From an uncultured Paracoccaceae bacterium (lineage in GTDB: Bacteria > Pseudomonadota > Alphaproteobacteria > Rhodobacterales > Rhodobacteraceae): 64,000 nucleotides of DNA. The stretch is from the NCBI GenBank assembly GCA_947501355.1, contig CANMVA010000001.1, positions 1,186,001 to 1,250,000 of the forward strand, given 5' to 3'. Under the pieces are notes generated by a model, which saw only the letters and a list, made by a program, of their open reading frames with translations, searched no databases and was not told where the DNA came from. The translations under genes were made by a program, and so were the position numbers. Shown piece by piece: positions 16,530-26,308 of the stretch. Every line of letters begins with the position of its first letter. The stretch's first letter is position 1.

Positions 16530-16558
16530 ATGACGTCCCGATGACGCTATGATGACAC
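16530..16558 (-). promoter_or_regulatory. Triple PHO-box-like direct repeat upstream of the GDPD gene
   Basis: On the minus strand three seven-base units (GTGTCAT, GCGTCAT, ACGTCAT) are spaced by exactly four bases, i.e. an 11-bp period. The PhoB consensus is direct repeats of CTGTCAT separated by four bases. The element ends 46 bp before the start codon of the phosphodiesterase gene. PhoB regulation is inferred. Confidence 0.75.
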
Positions 16559-16691
16559 CTTTTCAAATTTCGTTTGGATCCTTTCGCCGGCTCGCGCATT
16601 AGAGAGTGACGGGCCGGTTTGTGCCGGCCCCCGTGGAAAGCCGGAAATGAGCCGATACATTGCCGAAACCATCGACTAAGATGCCGCATAT

Positions 16692-18518
16692 ATGCTGCTG
16701 AGATTTCTGGGGACCTCTCTTTTGTTATTCCGTATTTGCCTTGTGCAATTGGTCGTTGCATCTGCGCTGGCCAGCGCTGCCGCCGCGCTGGACGTTGATC
16801 TTCGCGCGCCCGGCGTCGATGAGGACCTGACCGAAAAGCTGCGCAATGCCTCCCTGCTGGTGCAGACCGCGCAGGACGAAGGACCTGCTGCGCCCATTGA
16901 AGTGTTGGCCAATGCGCAGGCCGATTATGCGCGGCTCGTCGGGGTTCTTTACGAGGCAGGCCGGTTTGGCCCTGCGATCACAATCTCACTGGATGGGCGC
17001 GAAGCTGCGAGCATCCCGCCGATTGCCGCACCCGCACGGATCGACCGTGCCGTGATCACGGTGACGCCGGGGCCGGTTTTTGTCCTGGGTCAGACCCGCA
17101 TCGCGCCTTTGGCCCGTCGCACCGAACTCCCCGAGAGCTTTGCCTCTGGTCAGACCGCCTCGGTCATCGCCTTGCAAGATGGCGTCGCGGCTGCGATTGA
17201 CGGATGGCGCCAGATCGGTCACGCCAAGGCTGCTGTTGACCAACAACAGATCACCGCACGCCATCCGGACCGTGCGCTGGACGTAGATGTGCGTCTGGAT
17301 CCCGGCCCGCGTTTGCGTTTCGGACGATTGGATATCGCCTCTGAAAGTGCCGTCCGCCCAGACCGGATTCGCGAGATTGCAGGCCTGCCAACGGGCGATA
17401 TCTTCGATCCTGATGCAGTCGCCAAATCTCAGATGCGCTTGCGCCGCACCGGCACATTCCGCGTCGCGGCCCTGAGCGAGGCCGAGACCGCCAATCCCGA
17501 TGGCACCCTTGATATCGAAGCGCAGATCACCGATCAGCCGCCGCGCCGGCTGAGCTTTGGCGCCGAAATCTCGTCGCTGGACGGGCTTGGCGTGTCGGCC
17601 GCGTGGCTGCACCGTAATTTCTTCGGCGGGGCCGAGCGCTTTCTGGCGGAGGCCGAAATCGGCGGCATCGGATCGGGCGATGAAAACCCCGACTATACTC
17701 TATCCGCGCGGCTCTCGCGTCCGGCGACCTACCTGCCTGACCTCGAAGCCTACGGCCTCGTGCGTCTTCAGCAGATCGACGATCCCAACCTCTTTTCGCG
17801 CCGCTTTACGCTGGAAGGGGGGGCCACGTATTTCGCCGGGGAATCGCGTGAATTCAGCGTTGGGATCGGCTACCAAGCCGCCGAAATTGAAGACGATCTG
17901 GGTGAGCGGGATTACACGATCCTGACCTTCCCCGCGATCGGCACATTTGATGAGCGCAACGACCGTCTCAACGCCACCGCCGGGTTCTATGGCCAGCTGG
18001 CCCTGACCCCTTTCGTGGGCCTGTCGGGCACCGAAAGCGGCCTGCGCACGGCGCTTGATTTGCGCACCTATCGCAGCTTTGGCGCCGAGGAACGCGTGAC
18101 CTTTGCGGTGCGTGGCCAGCTTGGTTCGGTCACCGGGCCGGATATCGAAGAAGCGCCTGCGGATTTTCTGTTCTTCTCGGGCGGGGGCGGCACTGTGCGT
18201 GGGCATGAATATCAGTCGCTCGGTGTCGATCTGGAGGATGACGTGACCATCGGGGGCCGGTCGTTCCTTGGGCTGTCCACAGAGTTGCGCGTGAAAACCG
18301 GTGACAACCTTTCGGTCGTCGGTTTCTATGACATGGGCTATATCGGGGCCGAAGAATTCCCCGATGGCACCTCGGGTGAATGGCATGCAGGGGCTGGCGC
18401 AGGCGTGCGATACGACACCGGCATTGGGCCGATCCGGCTTGATCTGGCAGTGCCGGTCAGTGGCCCGGATGATAACGAAGGCTTTGAAATCTATATCGGA
18501 ATTGGGCAGGCGTTTTGA
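16692..18518 (+). CDS. tamA: TamA-type outer-membrane translocation/assembly protein
   Basis: A 608-residue Omp85-family protein with a signal sequence (about residues 1-31), an N-terminal POTRA region (to about residue 270) and a C-terminal 16-strand beta-barrel of about 300 residues. The barrel has repeated aromatic-rich strands and closes with the beta-signal-like GFEIYIGIGQAF. RGHEYQSLG in the barrel is the conserved lid-loop motif of the Omp85 family. TamA works with inner-membrane TamB to assemble outer-membrane proteins and possibly move phospholipids. The stop codon overlaps the tamB start codon by one base. Confidence 0.92.
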   Translation: MLLRFLGTSLLLFRICLVQLVVASALASAAAALDVDLRAPGVDEDLTEKLRNASLLVQTAQDEGPAAPIEVLANAQADYARLVGVLYEAGRFGPAITISLDGREAASIPPIAAPARIDRAVITVTPGPVFVLGQTRIAPLARRTELPESFASGQTASVIALQDGVAAAIDGWRQIGHAKAAVDQQQITARHPDRALDVDVRLDPGPRLRFGRLDIASESAVRPDRIREIAGLPTGDIFDPDAVAKSQMRLRRTGTFRVAALSEAETANPDGTLDIEAQITDQPPRRLSFGAEISSLDGLGVSAAWLHRNFFGGAERFLAEAEIGGIGSGDENPDYTLSARLSRPATYLPDLEAYGLVRLQQIDDPNLFSRRFTLEGGATYFAGESREFSVGIGYQAAEIEDDLGERDYTILTFPAIGTFDERNDRLNATAGFYGQLALTPFVGLSGTESGLRTALDLRTYRSFGAEERVTFAVRGQLGSVTGPDIEEAPADFLFFSGGGGTVRGHEYQSLGVDLEDDVTIGGRSFLGLSTELRVKTGDNLSVVGFYDMGYIGAEEFPDGTSGEWHAGAGAGVRYDTGIGPIRLDLAVPVSGPDDNEGFEIYIGIGQAF

Positions 18519-21500
18519 TGCGGTTCGTTGTTTTTCTTTTCTGCCTGATGCTTCCCTTCGCGGCCCTTGCTCAAGACGAGGCCGAGGATCGCGGCTACCT
18601 TGCTGGCCTGTTGGAGAACGCTCTGGGCGGCGAAGGGCGCGACGTGCGGATCGAAGGTTTTGAGGGGGCGTTCAGCAGCGCTGCCTCCATCGCACGGATC
18701 ACGATTTCGGATCGCGAGGGTGTGTGGCTGACGCTCACCGACGTGGTCATCGACTGGAACCGCAGCGCCTTGCTGCGCGGGCGTGTCGAAGTGAACGAAC
18801 TTTCAGCGGCCCGCATTGATCTGCCCCGCGCGCCGCTGCCTCCTGAGACAGACCTACCCGACCCGGAAGCCACCCCATTTGCGCTGCCCGACTTGCCGGT
18901 CTCCATCCGCATCGGCGCGCTGGACATTGCCGAGGTCTCCCTCGGCGCGCCGATCCTGGGGGAGGCCGCGACGCTTTCCGTCGAAGGGGCGGCGCAACTG
19001 GCGGAGGGATCTGGGTCAGCGCAACTCAACGCTGCGCGCATTGACGATAAAACAGGTGAACTGACGCTGGATGCCGCTTTTACCGCAGGGGACCGGGCGC
19101 TCAAGATTGATCTGCTGCTCAGCGAAGGGGCTGACGGGATCGCGGCCCGTCTGATGGGGTTGCCCGACACGCCCAGCCTCGATCTGCGCATCGTGGGCGA
19201 CGGCACTTCGTCGGATTTCACCGCCGATATCGGTCTGGCCACGGATGGCGCCGACCGGCTGAGCGGCACACTGACCCTTGTGGACGGTACGCCCGAGGTC
19301 GAAGGCCAACCCGCGCCGCTGGGATTTGATGCTGCGCTGAACGGCGATGTGACAGCCCTTTTCCTGCCGCAATATCGCGACTTTTTCGGACCGGATATCC
19401 GACTTGTCGTGCGCGGTGAACGCGCCCCAGACGGGGCACTTGCCCTTGATGATCTGTCGTTGCGGACCCGCGCGCTGAGCTTGCAAGGCCAAGCTGCGCT
19501 CAACGCAGATGCCTGGCCCACCCTGCTGGTGCTTGATGGCGAAATCGCCAACCAGAACGGCACCCCGGTGCTGCTACCGATCTCTGGCGAAGAGACACGG
19601 GTCGACGGCGCAAATCTGCGCCTGCGCTTTGATGCAGCACAGGGCGACGCCTTTCAGGGTGGCATTCAGCTGCGCGCGCTCAATCGCGCGGATGTGCGGG
19701 TCGAGACGGTCAGCCTTGGCGCGCGCGGCACGCTACAGGGTGATCTGAACGCGATCGGTCAAGTGCTTGCGATGCTTCGACTTTCTGCCAATGACATCGA
19801 CCTTTCCGATCCCGATTTGGCCAGTGCCGTGGGGCGCGATGTCACCGGCACGGTTGATCTGCGGTATCTCGAAGGTCGCCCGCTTGAGCTCTCTAACCTC
19901 GCCCTGCAAGGGGCCACTTGGGCGCTCAACGGGGAGGCGGCGATAGACGCGCTCTCCAGCGGATTTGAGACCACGTTTGATGCTGACATTACCGCGCAGG
20001 ATCTCAGCGCCTTCGCGCCCCTTGTTGGCCAGCCGCTCAACGGATCAGCCGCGGTCACCGCCCAAGGCAGCGCTGCGTTGGGTGGGTTTTTTGATGTGAC
20101 ACTGACCGGACAGGGGCGCGATCTGCGCGTCGGCATTGCCCAGGCCGACACCCTTCTGCGTGGCACGACCCAGCTTGATGTCGCAGCCAAACGCGACGAG
20201 GCGGGGCTGGAGGTCAGCCGTCTGCAAATTAAAAATCCGCAGCTTGGGGCAACCGCCTCGGCCACGCTGGCGACAGAGACCGCGCAGGTTCAGTTCGACA
20301 CGCGGCTGGCCAATGCAAACCTGCTGGCACCCGGGATCAACGGCCCCGTCACGGTCACAGGCACCGCCCGCCAAGCCGAGGGCCGCTGGACGTTCGAGAC
20401 TCAAGGCACCGGCCCTTACAACACCACCGCAACCGTGGGCGGCACAGCGTCTGACGTGGGGATCGACCTGCGCTACACCGCCCGTATCCCCGATTTTTCG
20501 CCCCTCGTGGCTGAGTTGCCCGGCCCGCTTCGCATCGATGGCACCGCCCGCCAGCAAGGCGATCTCTGGGCGATTGATACGGCGCTTGATGGCCCGTCCG
20601 GCACCAGCTCCACCATTGCAGGGACCGTTGCGCCCAGCGGTACGCTGAACCTGTCGGTCAACGGGACAGCGCCGCTTGGGCTGGCCAATCCCGCGCTGCG
20701 CCCCAATAACCTTCAAGGCACGGCGCAGTTTGATCTGGCGGTGAACGGCGCGCCTGCGCTGAATGCTGTCTCCGGCACAATCACCACGTCCAACGCCCGC
20801 TTCGTCGCACCTGCCTTGGGCATCGGATTTGGCGATATCGACGCGCAGATCGGGCTTAGTGGTGGGGCTGCAAATCTGCAGGTTGCTGCTGATGTGCTTG
20901 AGGGCGGCAATGTGCGTGTCACTGGGCCGATCACCCTGTCCGGCGCGTCCCCGGCTGACCTGAGCATCGCGCTCGACGATATGAAAGTTGTCGATCCGAC
21001 GCTTTACGACACGACGTTAAATGGTGCGCTCAGCATCAACGGCCCACTGCGTGGCGGCGCGCGCATTGCCGGTCAGATCGACGTGGGCGAGACGATTGTG
21101 CAAGTGCCCGCGTCCGGCATTTCGACCTTTGGCGCTTTGCCCGAGATCACCCATCAGGGCGCGCCGCGCCCGGTGATGCGCACCCTTGATCGCGCCGGTT
21201 TGCTGCCCGAAGACACGGGCGAGGCAACGGGCGGCCCTGCCTTTCCGCTTGATATTCAGGTCCGCGCGCCGGCCCGTATCTTCGTGCGAGGCCGGGGTCT
21301 GGACGCAGAGCTTGGCGGCGCGTTGCGCCTGACCGGCACCAGCGCCGACATCATCTCCACCGGTCGGTTTGAGTTGATCCGGGGTCGGCTTGATGTGCTT
21401 TCCAAACGCTTCGAGTTGGATGAGGGCGCGATCCAGTTGCAGGGTCGGTTTGAACCGTTCCTGCGGTTTGTCGCGATAACCGAGACGCCCACCGGCACGG

Positions 21501-21934
21501 CAAGTGTCATCCTCGATGGTCCCGCTGCCGAGCCGACCGTGCGCTTTGAAGCCACGCCCGACGCCCCCCAGGACGAGGTGCTCGCGCAGGTTTTCTTTGG
21601 TCGTGACGCCTCGCAACTCTCGGCGTTTCAGGCGCTGCAATTGGCCAATGCTGTCGCCACGCTGGCGGGCAATGGCGGGGCCGGGATCATCTCGAACCTG
21701 CGCCAGTCTTTTGATCTTGATGACCTCGACGTGACCACGGATGACGAAGGCAACGCCGCGGTGCGCGCTGGTAAGTATCTGTCGGATAACGTTTATACCG
21801 ATGTTACTGTGGGCGGCACGGGCGGTGCTGCGGTCTCGCTCAATATTGATCTGACGCCGAATATTACCGCCAAAGGCTCGGTCGAGGCAGACAGCAACAC
21901 CTCCCTCGGCATCTTTTTCGAGCGGGATTACTGA
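18518..21934 (+). CDS. tamB: TamB translocation and assembly module protein
   Basis: A 1138-residue, mostly beta-stranded periplasm-spanning protein with an N-terminal signal anchor (MRFVVFLFCLMLPFAALAQ) and a conserved C-terminal TamB domain (about residues 750-1138) ending in FFERDY. The interior consists of repeating strand-turn units typical of the TamB/AsmA/YhdP group that form a groove. It pairs with TamA to link the inner and outer membranes. ATG 18518 is chosen over the TTG three bases earlier because it gives the one-base TGATG overlap with tamA. Confidence 0.93.
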   Translation: MRFVVFLFCLMLPFAALAQDEAEDRGYLAGLLENALGGEGRDVRIEGFEGAFSSAASIARITISDREGVWLTLTDVVIDWNRSALLRGRVEVNELSAARIDLPRAPLPPETDLPDPEATPFALPDLPVSIRIGALDIAEVSLGAPILGEAATLSVEGAAQLAEGSGSAQLNAARIDDKTGELTLDAAFTAGDRALKIDLLLSEGADGIAARLMGLPDTPSLDLRIVGDGTSSDFTADIGLATDGADRLSGTLTLVDGTPEVEGQPAPLGFDAALNGDVTALFLPQYRDFFGPDIRLVVRGERAPDGALALDDLSLRTRALSLQGQAALNADAWPTLLVLDGEIANQNGTPVLLPISGEETRVDGANLRLRFDAAQGDAFQGGIQLRALNRADVRVETVSLGARGTLQGDLNAIGQVLAMLRLSANDIDLSDPDLASAVGRDVTGTVDLRYLEGRPLELSNLALQGATWALNGEAAIDALSSGFETTFDADITAQDLSAFAPLVGQPLNGSAAVTAQGSAALGGFFDVTLTGQGRDLRVGIAQADTLLRGTTQLDVAAKRDEAGLEVSRLQIKNPQLGATASATLATETAQVQFDTRLANANLLAPGINGPVTVTGTARQAEGRWTFETQGTGPYNTTATVGGTASDVGIDLRYTARIPDFSPLVAELPGPLRIDGTARQQGDLWAIDTALDGPSGTSSTIAGTVAPSGTLNLSVNGTAPLGLANPALRPNNLQGTAQFDLAVNGAPALNAVSGTITTSNARFVAPALGIGFGDIDAQIGLSGGAANLQVAADVLEGGNVRVTGPITLSGASPADLSIALDDMKVVDPTLYDTTLNGALSINGPLRGGARIAGQIDVGETIVQVPASGISTFGALPEITHQGAPRPVMRTLDRAGLLPEDTGEATGGPAFPLDIQVRAPARIFVRGRGLDAELGGALRLTGTSADIISTGRFELIRGRLDVLSKRFELDEGAIQLQGRFEPFLRFVAITETPTGTASVILDGPAAEPTVRFEATPDAPQDEVLAQVFFGRDASQLSAFQALQLANAVATLAGNGGAGIISNLRQSFDLDDLDVTTDDEGNAAVRAGKYLSDNVYTDVTVGGTGGAAVSLNIDLTPNITAKGSVEADSNTSLGIFFERDY

Positions 21935-21969
21935 TCTCGATTTTCGCGCTTGACGGGCCTCAATCATTT

Positions 21970-21989
21970 CCATATTTCCTGATATATGG
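21970..21989. promoter_or_regulatory. Candidate ArsR operator overlapping the arsR start
   Basis: Perfect arms CCATAT and ATATGG flank TTCCTGAT, in the AT-rich segment immediately before and over the arsR start codon. ArsR-family repressors often bind such sites in their own promoters. Inference from position only. Confidence 0.45.
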
Positions 21990-22312
21990 ATGAAATGAAA
22001 GCCGTCGCTGCCTTCGCAGCCCTCAGCCAACCCACACGTCTCGACGTCTTCCGCTTGCTCGTCAAAGCTGGGGAGGACGGTCTGCGCGCAGGCGAGATCA
22101 GCGAGCGTTTGGACGTGCGTCAGAACACGATGTCTGCAAATCTGACAGTGCTCGTGCAGGCTGGTCTGATCCGCAATCGCCGCGAAGGGCGCACGATCCG
22201 CTATCACGTCGATCTCGACGGGATGCGCGGTCTGCTCGCCTTCCTGATGGAGGATTGCTGCGGCGGCAATCCTGCCATGTGCAAACCCATTTTGGATGAA
22301 CTGGCCTGCTGA
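21986..22312 (+). CDS. arsR: ArsR-family arsenic-responsive repressor
   Basis: A 108-residue winged helix-turn-helix protein (ArsR/SmtB), with the HTH at LRAGEISERLDVRQNTMSANL and the wing at GLIRNRREGRTIRYHV. Cysteines near the C-terminus (EDCCGGNPAMC) provide a candidate As(III) site, as in ArsR proteins that use a C-terminal pair. It starts the operon arsR-aqpS-arsH and overlaps an AT-rich palindrome, so it probably represses its own operon and releases on arsenite. The start may be the ATG at 21995 instead, giving three residues fewer. The next gene begins immediately after its stop. Confidence 0.88.
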   Translation: MDEMKAVAAFAALSQPTRLDVFRLLVKAGEDGLRAGEISERLDVRQNTMSANLTVLVQAGLIRNRREGRTIRYHVDLDGMRGLLAFLMEDCCGGNPAMCKPILDELAC

Positions 22313-22984
22313 ATGACCTTTACGCTTTCGCGCCGCTTGACGGCTGAATTTCTGGGCACCGCCTTCCTTGTCGGTACCGTCGTCGGCTCTGGTATTATGG
22401 CCGATGCGTTAACCGAAGATGTGGCGCTTGCCCTGCTGGGCAACACGCTGCCCACGGGCGCGATTCTTGTGGTGCTGATCACGATCCTTGGCCCTATTTC
22501 CGGCGCGCATTTCAACCCTGCGGTCTCGCTCGCCTTTGTCATCAACAAGACGATGCCTATCGCCGAGCTTGTGCCTTACGTGATCGCCCAAATCGCAGGC
22601 GGCATCGTCGGCAGCCTTGTGGCCCACGCGATGTTCGATTTGACGATTTTTCAGATGTCCACGACTGTGCGCAGTGGCACCGGCCAGTGGATCGCCGAGA
22701 TTGTCGCGACCTTTGGTTTGGTCGGCACGATCCTGGCCGGCATCCGCTTTCGCGGCGATGCGGTGCCGTGGCTGGTCGGCCTCTATATCACCGCCGCCTA
22801 TTGGTTCACCGCGTCCACCTCTTTCGCCAACCCGGCGGTTGCCATCGCGCGCGGGTTTTCCGACACGTTCGCGGGCATCCGGATGATGGATGTTCCGGCC
22901 TTCATCCTTGCTCAGATCGTCGGTTCGATCCTAGCCGTGATCGTTCTGACATGGCTCTTGCGCGACACGAAAGACGCCCAATGA
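22313..22984 (+). CDS. aqpS: Aquaglyceroporin, arsenic-cluster type (AqpS-like)
   Basis: A 223-residue MIP-family channel with six membrane segments and both half-helix motifs: the first NPA in [12 protein letters not shown] and the second in [13 protein letters not shown]. In Sinorhizobium meliloti the equivalent channel AqpS replaces ArsB and exports arsenite passively. Here it lies between arsR (stop and start adjacent) and arsH, which supports the same role. The downstream arsH overlaps by four bases. Confidence 0.9.
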   Translation: MTFTLSRRLTAEFLGTAFLVGTVVGSGIMADALTEDVALALLGNTLPTGAILVVLITILGPISGAHFNPAVSLAFVINKTMPIAELVPYVIAQIAGGIVGSLVAHAMFDLTIFQMSTTVRSGTGQWIAEIVATFGLVGTILAGIRFRGDAVPWLVGLYITAAYWFTASTSFANPAVAIARGFSDTFAGIRMMDVPAFILAQIVGSILAVIVLTWLLRDTKDAQ

Positions 22985-23688
22985 CCGACACGCCCCAGCT
23001 GTCCGAAGCGCATTTCGCGCCCATCGACCATGACGCGTTGTTGCGCCCCGCGCGGGACACCCATGCGCCCCACATTCTGTTGCTCTATGGCTCCTTGCGG
23101 GCCACCTCTTACAGCCGTCTGATGGCAGAAGAGGCGGCCCGTGTGTTGCAACGCCTCGGGGCGGAAACAAAGATGTTCAACCCGTCTGGCTTGCCGCTGC
23201 CCGACGATGCAGAGGTCGATCACCCCAAAGTGGCAGAGCTGCGCGACCTGGCAACATGGTCCGAAGGGATGGTCTGGTCCTCGCCCGAACGTCACGGGGC
23301 CATGACGGGGATCATGAAGACCCAGATCGACTGGATCCCGCTGTCCCTGGGCGGTATGCGTCCAACCCAAGGCAAGACGTTGGCGCTGATGCAGGTCTGT
23401 GGCGGCTCGCAGAGCTTCAACACCGTCAACCAGTTGCGCATTCTGGGCCGCTGGATGCGGATGCTGACGATCCCAAATCAAAGCTCTGTCCCCAAGGCGT
23501 TTCTGGAGTTTGAAGACGGGCGCATGAAGCCGTCGCCCTTCTATGACCGCATGGTTGATGTGATGGAGGAGCTTGTGAAATTCACCCTGCTCACCCGCGA
23601 TCGCAACGACGTTCTGATCGACCGCTATAGCGAGCGTAAGGAAAGTGCGGCAGAGCTGTCCAAACGGGTGAACCAGAAAGCGATTTGA
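22981..23688 (+). CDS. arsH: ArsH NADPH-dependent organoarsenical oxidase
   Basis: A 235-residue flavoprotein with the FMN-binding [19 protein letters not shown] and the [20 protein letters not shown] signature that are diagnostic of ArsH. ArsH oxidises trivalent methylated or aromatic arsenicals to less toxic pentavalent forms using NADPH. The ATGA overlap with aqpS shows translational coupling. No arsC (arsenate reductase) gene follows; the next gene is on the opposite strand. Confidence 0.93.
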   Translation: MTDTPQLSEAHFAPIDHDALLRPARDTHAPHILLLYGSLRATSYSRLMAEEAARVLQRLGAETKMFNPSGLPLPDDAEVDHPKVAELRDLATWSEGMVWSSPERHGAMTGIMKTQIDWIPLSLGGMRPTQGKTLALMQVCGGSQSFNTVNQLRILGRWMRMLTIPNQSSVPKAFLEFEDGRMKPSPFYDRMVDVMEELVKFTLLTRDRNDVLIDRYSERKESAAELSKRVNQKAI

Positions 23689-23689
23689 G

Positions 23690-24241
23690 CTAGCGCAACC
23701 CGTCCCGCGCAATCGTCTTGGACAGTTGCAAAAGCGCGGCCGCTCGTGCCGCACCAATCGCGGCAATCCCACCTTCGGGATCGTAAGGGATCACGATCTG
23801 AAAGTAATCCGACCGGTCCCCGCGCCCGCTGCTGGGCGCCACGAAATACTGCCCAGTCAGGCGAAACGCACCGCTTTCAATCGCCAGCATATCCTCGATC
23901 CGCACTTCCACGCGCGCATCGGGAAAGCCGTCGAACGGCCAAGGCTCATTGGCCACACGCGCGTTCGTCAACGCGGCCAGGTTCCGACTCAAAGCCAGTG
24001 ACACTTCCCGCTCCGGCGCGTCTGCCCAGAGCACATCGGCAGAGCTGACCAAGGCCCCGTCTGCCCGCTGGATCTGGATCTCTTCGGCTGCCGCATAGCT
24101 GGGTAGGGACACATCGCGCACTTCGACTGTGCCAAAGCGGATCGACACCGTCTCAGTGATCTCAGGCACTGGCACCGGGTAACGCAAAGCCGTGCCCGAA
24201 CAGGCCGCGAGGATCAGGAAAAGGGGTAAAAACCGCAGCAT
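23690..24241 (-). CDS. pqiC: PqiC-type outer-membrane lipoprotein
   Basis: A 183-residue ABC-type transport auxiliary lipoprotein (DUF330 type) with the lipobox LILAACSG at residues 10-17. The body shows strand-rich sequence with IRFGTVEVRDVSLPSY and a C-terminal helix. PqiC forms the outer-membrane end of the PqiABC lipid transport bridge. It follows pqiB by three bases on the minus strand and closes the operon. The 3' end of arsH lies one base beyond its stop. Confidence 0.88.
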   Translation of the reverse strand: MLRFLPLFLILAACSGTALRYPVPVPEITETVSIRFGTVEVRDVSLPSYAAAEEIQIQRADGALVSSADVLWADAPEREVSLALSRNLAALTNARVANEPWPFDGFPDARVEVRIEDMLAIESGAFRLTGQYFVAPSSGRGDRSDYFQIVIPYDPEGGIAAIGAARAAALLQLSKTIARDGLR

Positions 24242-24244
24242 GTT

Positions 24245-26308
24245 TTATCGTCCTAGTAGAAGGGAATTTGGGTTACGCTCAATCGCGCGGGCAAGGCTTG
24301 AAACCGCATCTGCCGCCTTGCTCAGATCACGCAACGCCTCGCGCGCAGAGCGGTTCAACTGCGAGCTTTCATCATAGCTTTGCAGGGTCGAGCTGGCTTG
24401 CGACAGCACGGTATTCATCCGCTCCAACAAGCGCGGCAGGTCTTGCGCCGACAGCGCCACCTGATCGGCGGCTTGCCGGGCCGACGACATGGCGGCGTTC
24501 ACATTGGCCACTGCGCCGCCTTCGCGCAGTTCGGTCAATGTGGCCTGCAGTTCCGCCAGAGCAGCCGACAGATCGCCGGGCAGAGCGCGGGCGTCTTCGG
24601 TGTCGATCACGTCCTCGGCGGCGTCCACGAGATCGGTCAATTCGGTGATGAGCGTTTCCAACGGCAGATCAGCCGCGGTGCTGGCCACCGCGTTCAGCTC
24701 TGCCACCAAGTCCGGCACGCCGCTTGCGGCCTCCGTCGCCGCGTCCACAGCCGCCAGAAGGCGGGCCACTGCGCGGTCCTCTTCAAGCTGGCGTCCGACC
24801 GCTTCGATCCGTTGCAGCGCCGCTTCCAGCAGCACTGGCACATTCTGCGCCGCGTCCGAGCCTACCAGCCCGCGCATATCACCAATCAACGCTTGAATTT
24901 CTTCCGGCGTGTCCTGCAATGCCTGATCGGCCACCAACGCGGTGCCTGCGTTCAGGAAATCAATCGCCGAGTTCAGCAAATCCTCCACCGGCAAGGCGCT
25001 GATCCGCTCCAGCGCACCTTCGGCGCTGACGGTCACATCGCTGATTTCGCTGTCGGTCACCGGCATGACCGGGAAGGGGGAGGCAGAGCGGTCCAGCAGC
25101 GCAAGCTCGGCGTCCTCCTCCATCACAAACTCGATCTTCAACCCGCCCGTCAGCAGCCCCGCCGAGGCCAGTCGCGCGCGCAGCCCGTTCACCACCCGTG
25201 TCGTCAGAAAGTCGAGCGCGTTTTGCGCCGTCGCTTCCCCCTGCAGCCCAAGCCGCGCAGGCTGGATCGACAGCGTCACGATCAGCCGCACCCGTGCATC
25301 GCCAAAGCGTGCGCGGTCGACCAGACCGTTCACGTTGCTGACCTCACCAATGCGCAGACCGTTCAACTCTACCGGCGCGCCCACGGCCAGCCCGGCGACG
25401 TTCTCCTCAAAGATCACGTTCAGGTTCAATGGCTCTACGTCGGACGCATTGAAGACGCTGGCGCGCGCTGTCGTCTGTTCCGCAAAGACGTCGAACACAT
25501 CGCCATCCTGTGCAGGCGCGCCGCCCGAGATGAACGTATCAAACGTCACGCCCCCGCCGACGAGCGAGGCAATGGACGTAAAATCCAGCTCGGCCCCCTG
25601 CGGCCCGATCGAGAAGGTGAACCCCGAACTGTCCCAGAACCGCGTGGCGTCCGAGATCAGCCGATCATAAGGCTCATAAATAATCGCCTCGGCAATGGTG
25701 AAGCCGCCATCGCGCGAAATCCGTGCGGTGCCCATGCGCCCGACTTCAACCCCGCGAAAAAAGATCGGCGTGTCGCCGTTCAGCACCGTGTCGCCCACAG
25801 CGCGCAGACCCAGTTCCAGCCCCGGCCGACCGGGCCGGATCAGCGGCGGATCGGGCAAGCCCACAAAGCTGCGCCGTTCTTCATCGGCAACGGTATCCCA
25901 CGAGCCTTCGATGTAGACGCCATTGAGCACCGTATCGAGCCCGCTGACCCCTTGCGTCGTCACCTCTGGCCGCACGACCCAAAACCGGGCGGAACTGTCG
26001 ATGAATGGGGCCACATCCTTGTCGACGCGGACTGCGGCGATCACCGCGCTCAGATCCTCCGTAAAGCGAACCTCTTCTACCAATCCGACGACCACGTCGC
26101 GGTAATGCAGTTCGGTCTGGCTTGCCTTTACCCCCGCCGCCGTCTCGAACGTGATCTCGATCAGGGGCCCGCGATCCGCATAGCTGCTATAGGCCACGCC
26201 CAACGCGATCAGCAGCGCAATGATCGGCACGACCCACACGACCGACACCCGCTCCACCCACGAGCGCCGCGCAGGCTCTATCGGCACCGAAGGGGGCGTC
26301 TCGCTCAT
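24245..26308 (-). CDS. pqiB: PqiB MCE-domain lipid transport protein
   Basis: A 687-residue protein with an N-terminal membrane anchor (VVWVVPIIALLIALGVAYSS) and three MCE/MlaD domains at about residues 45-135, 160-255 and 295-410, followed by a C-terminal coiled-coil of about 230 residues. In E. coli PqiB the three MCE rings and the helical needle form a tunnel spanning the periplasm. The extended C-terminus with repeated Leu/Ala heptads fits this needle. The ATG overlaps the second pqiA-domain gene by four bases. Confidence 0.92.
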   Translation of the reverse strand: MSETPPSVPIEPARRSWVERVSVVWVVPIIALLIALGVAYSSYADRGPLIEITFETAAGVKASQTELHYRDVVVGLVEEVRFTEDLSAVIAAVRVDKDVAPFIDSSARFWVVRPEVTTQGVSGLDTVLNGVYIEGSWDTVADEERRSFVGLPDPPLIRPGRPGLELGLRAVGDTVLNGDTPIFFRGVEVGRMGTARISRDGGFTIAEAIIYEPYDRLISDATRFWDSSGFTFSIGPQGAELDFTSIASLVGGGVTFDTFISGGAPAQDGDVFDVFAEQTTARASVFNASDVEPLNLNVIFEENVAGLAVGAPVELNGLRIGEVSNVNGLVDRARFGDARVRLIVTLSIQPARLGLQGEATAQNALDFLTTRVVNGLRARLASAGLLTGGLKIEFVMEEDAELALLDRSASPFPVMPVTDSEISDVTVSAEGALERISALPVEDLLNSAIDFLNAGTALVADQALQDTPEEIQALIGDMRGLVGSDAAQNVPVLLEAALQRIEAVGRQLEEDRAVARLLAAVDAATEAASGVPDLVAELNAVASTAADLPLETLITELTDLVDAAEDVIDTEDARALPGDLSAALAELQATLTELREGGAVANVNAAMSSARQAADQVALSAQDLPRLLERMNTVLSQASSTLQSYDESSQLNRSAREALRDLSKAADAVSSLARAIERNPNSLLLGR

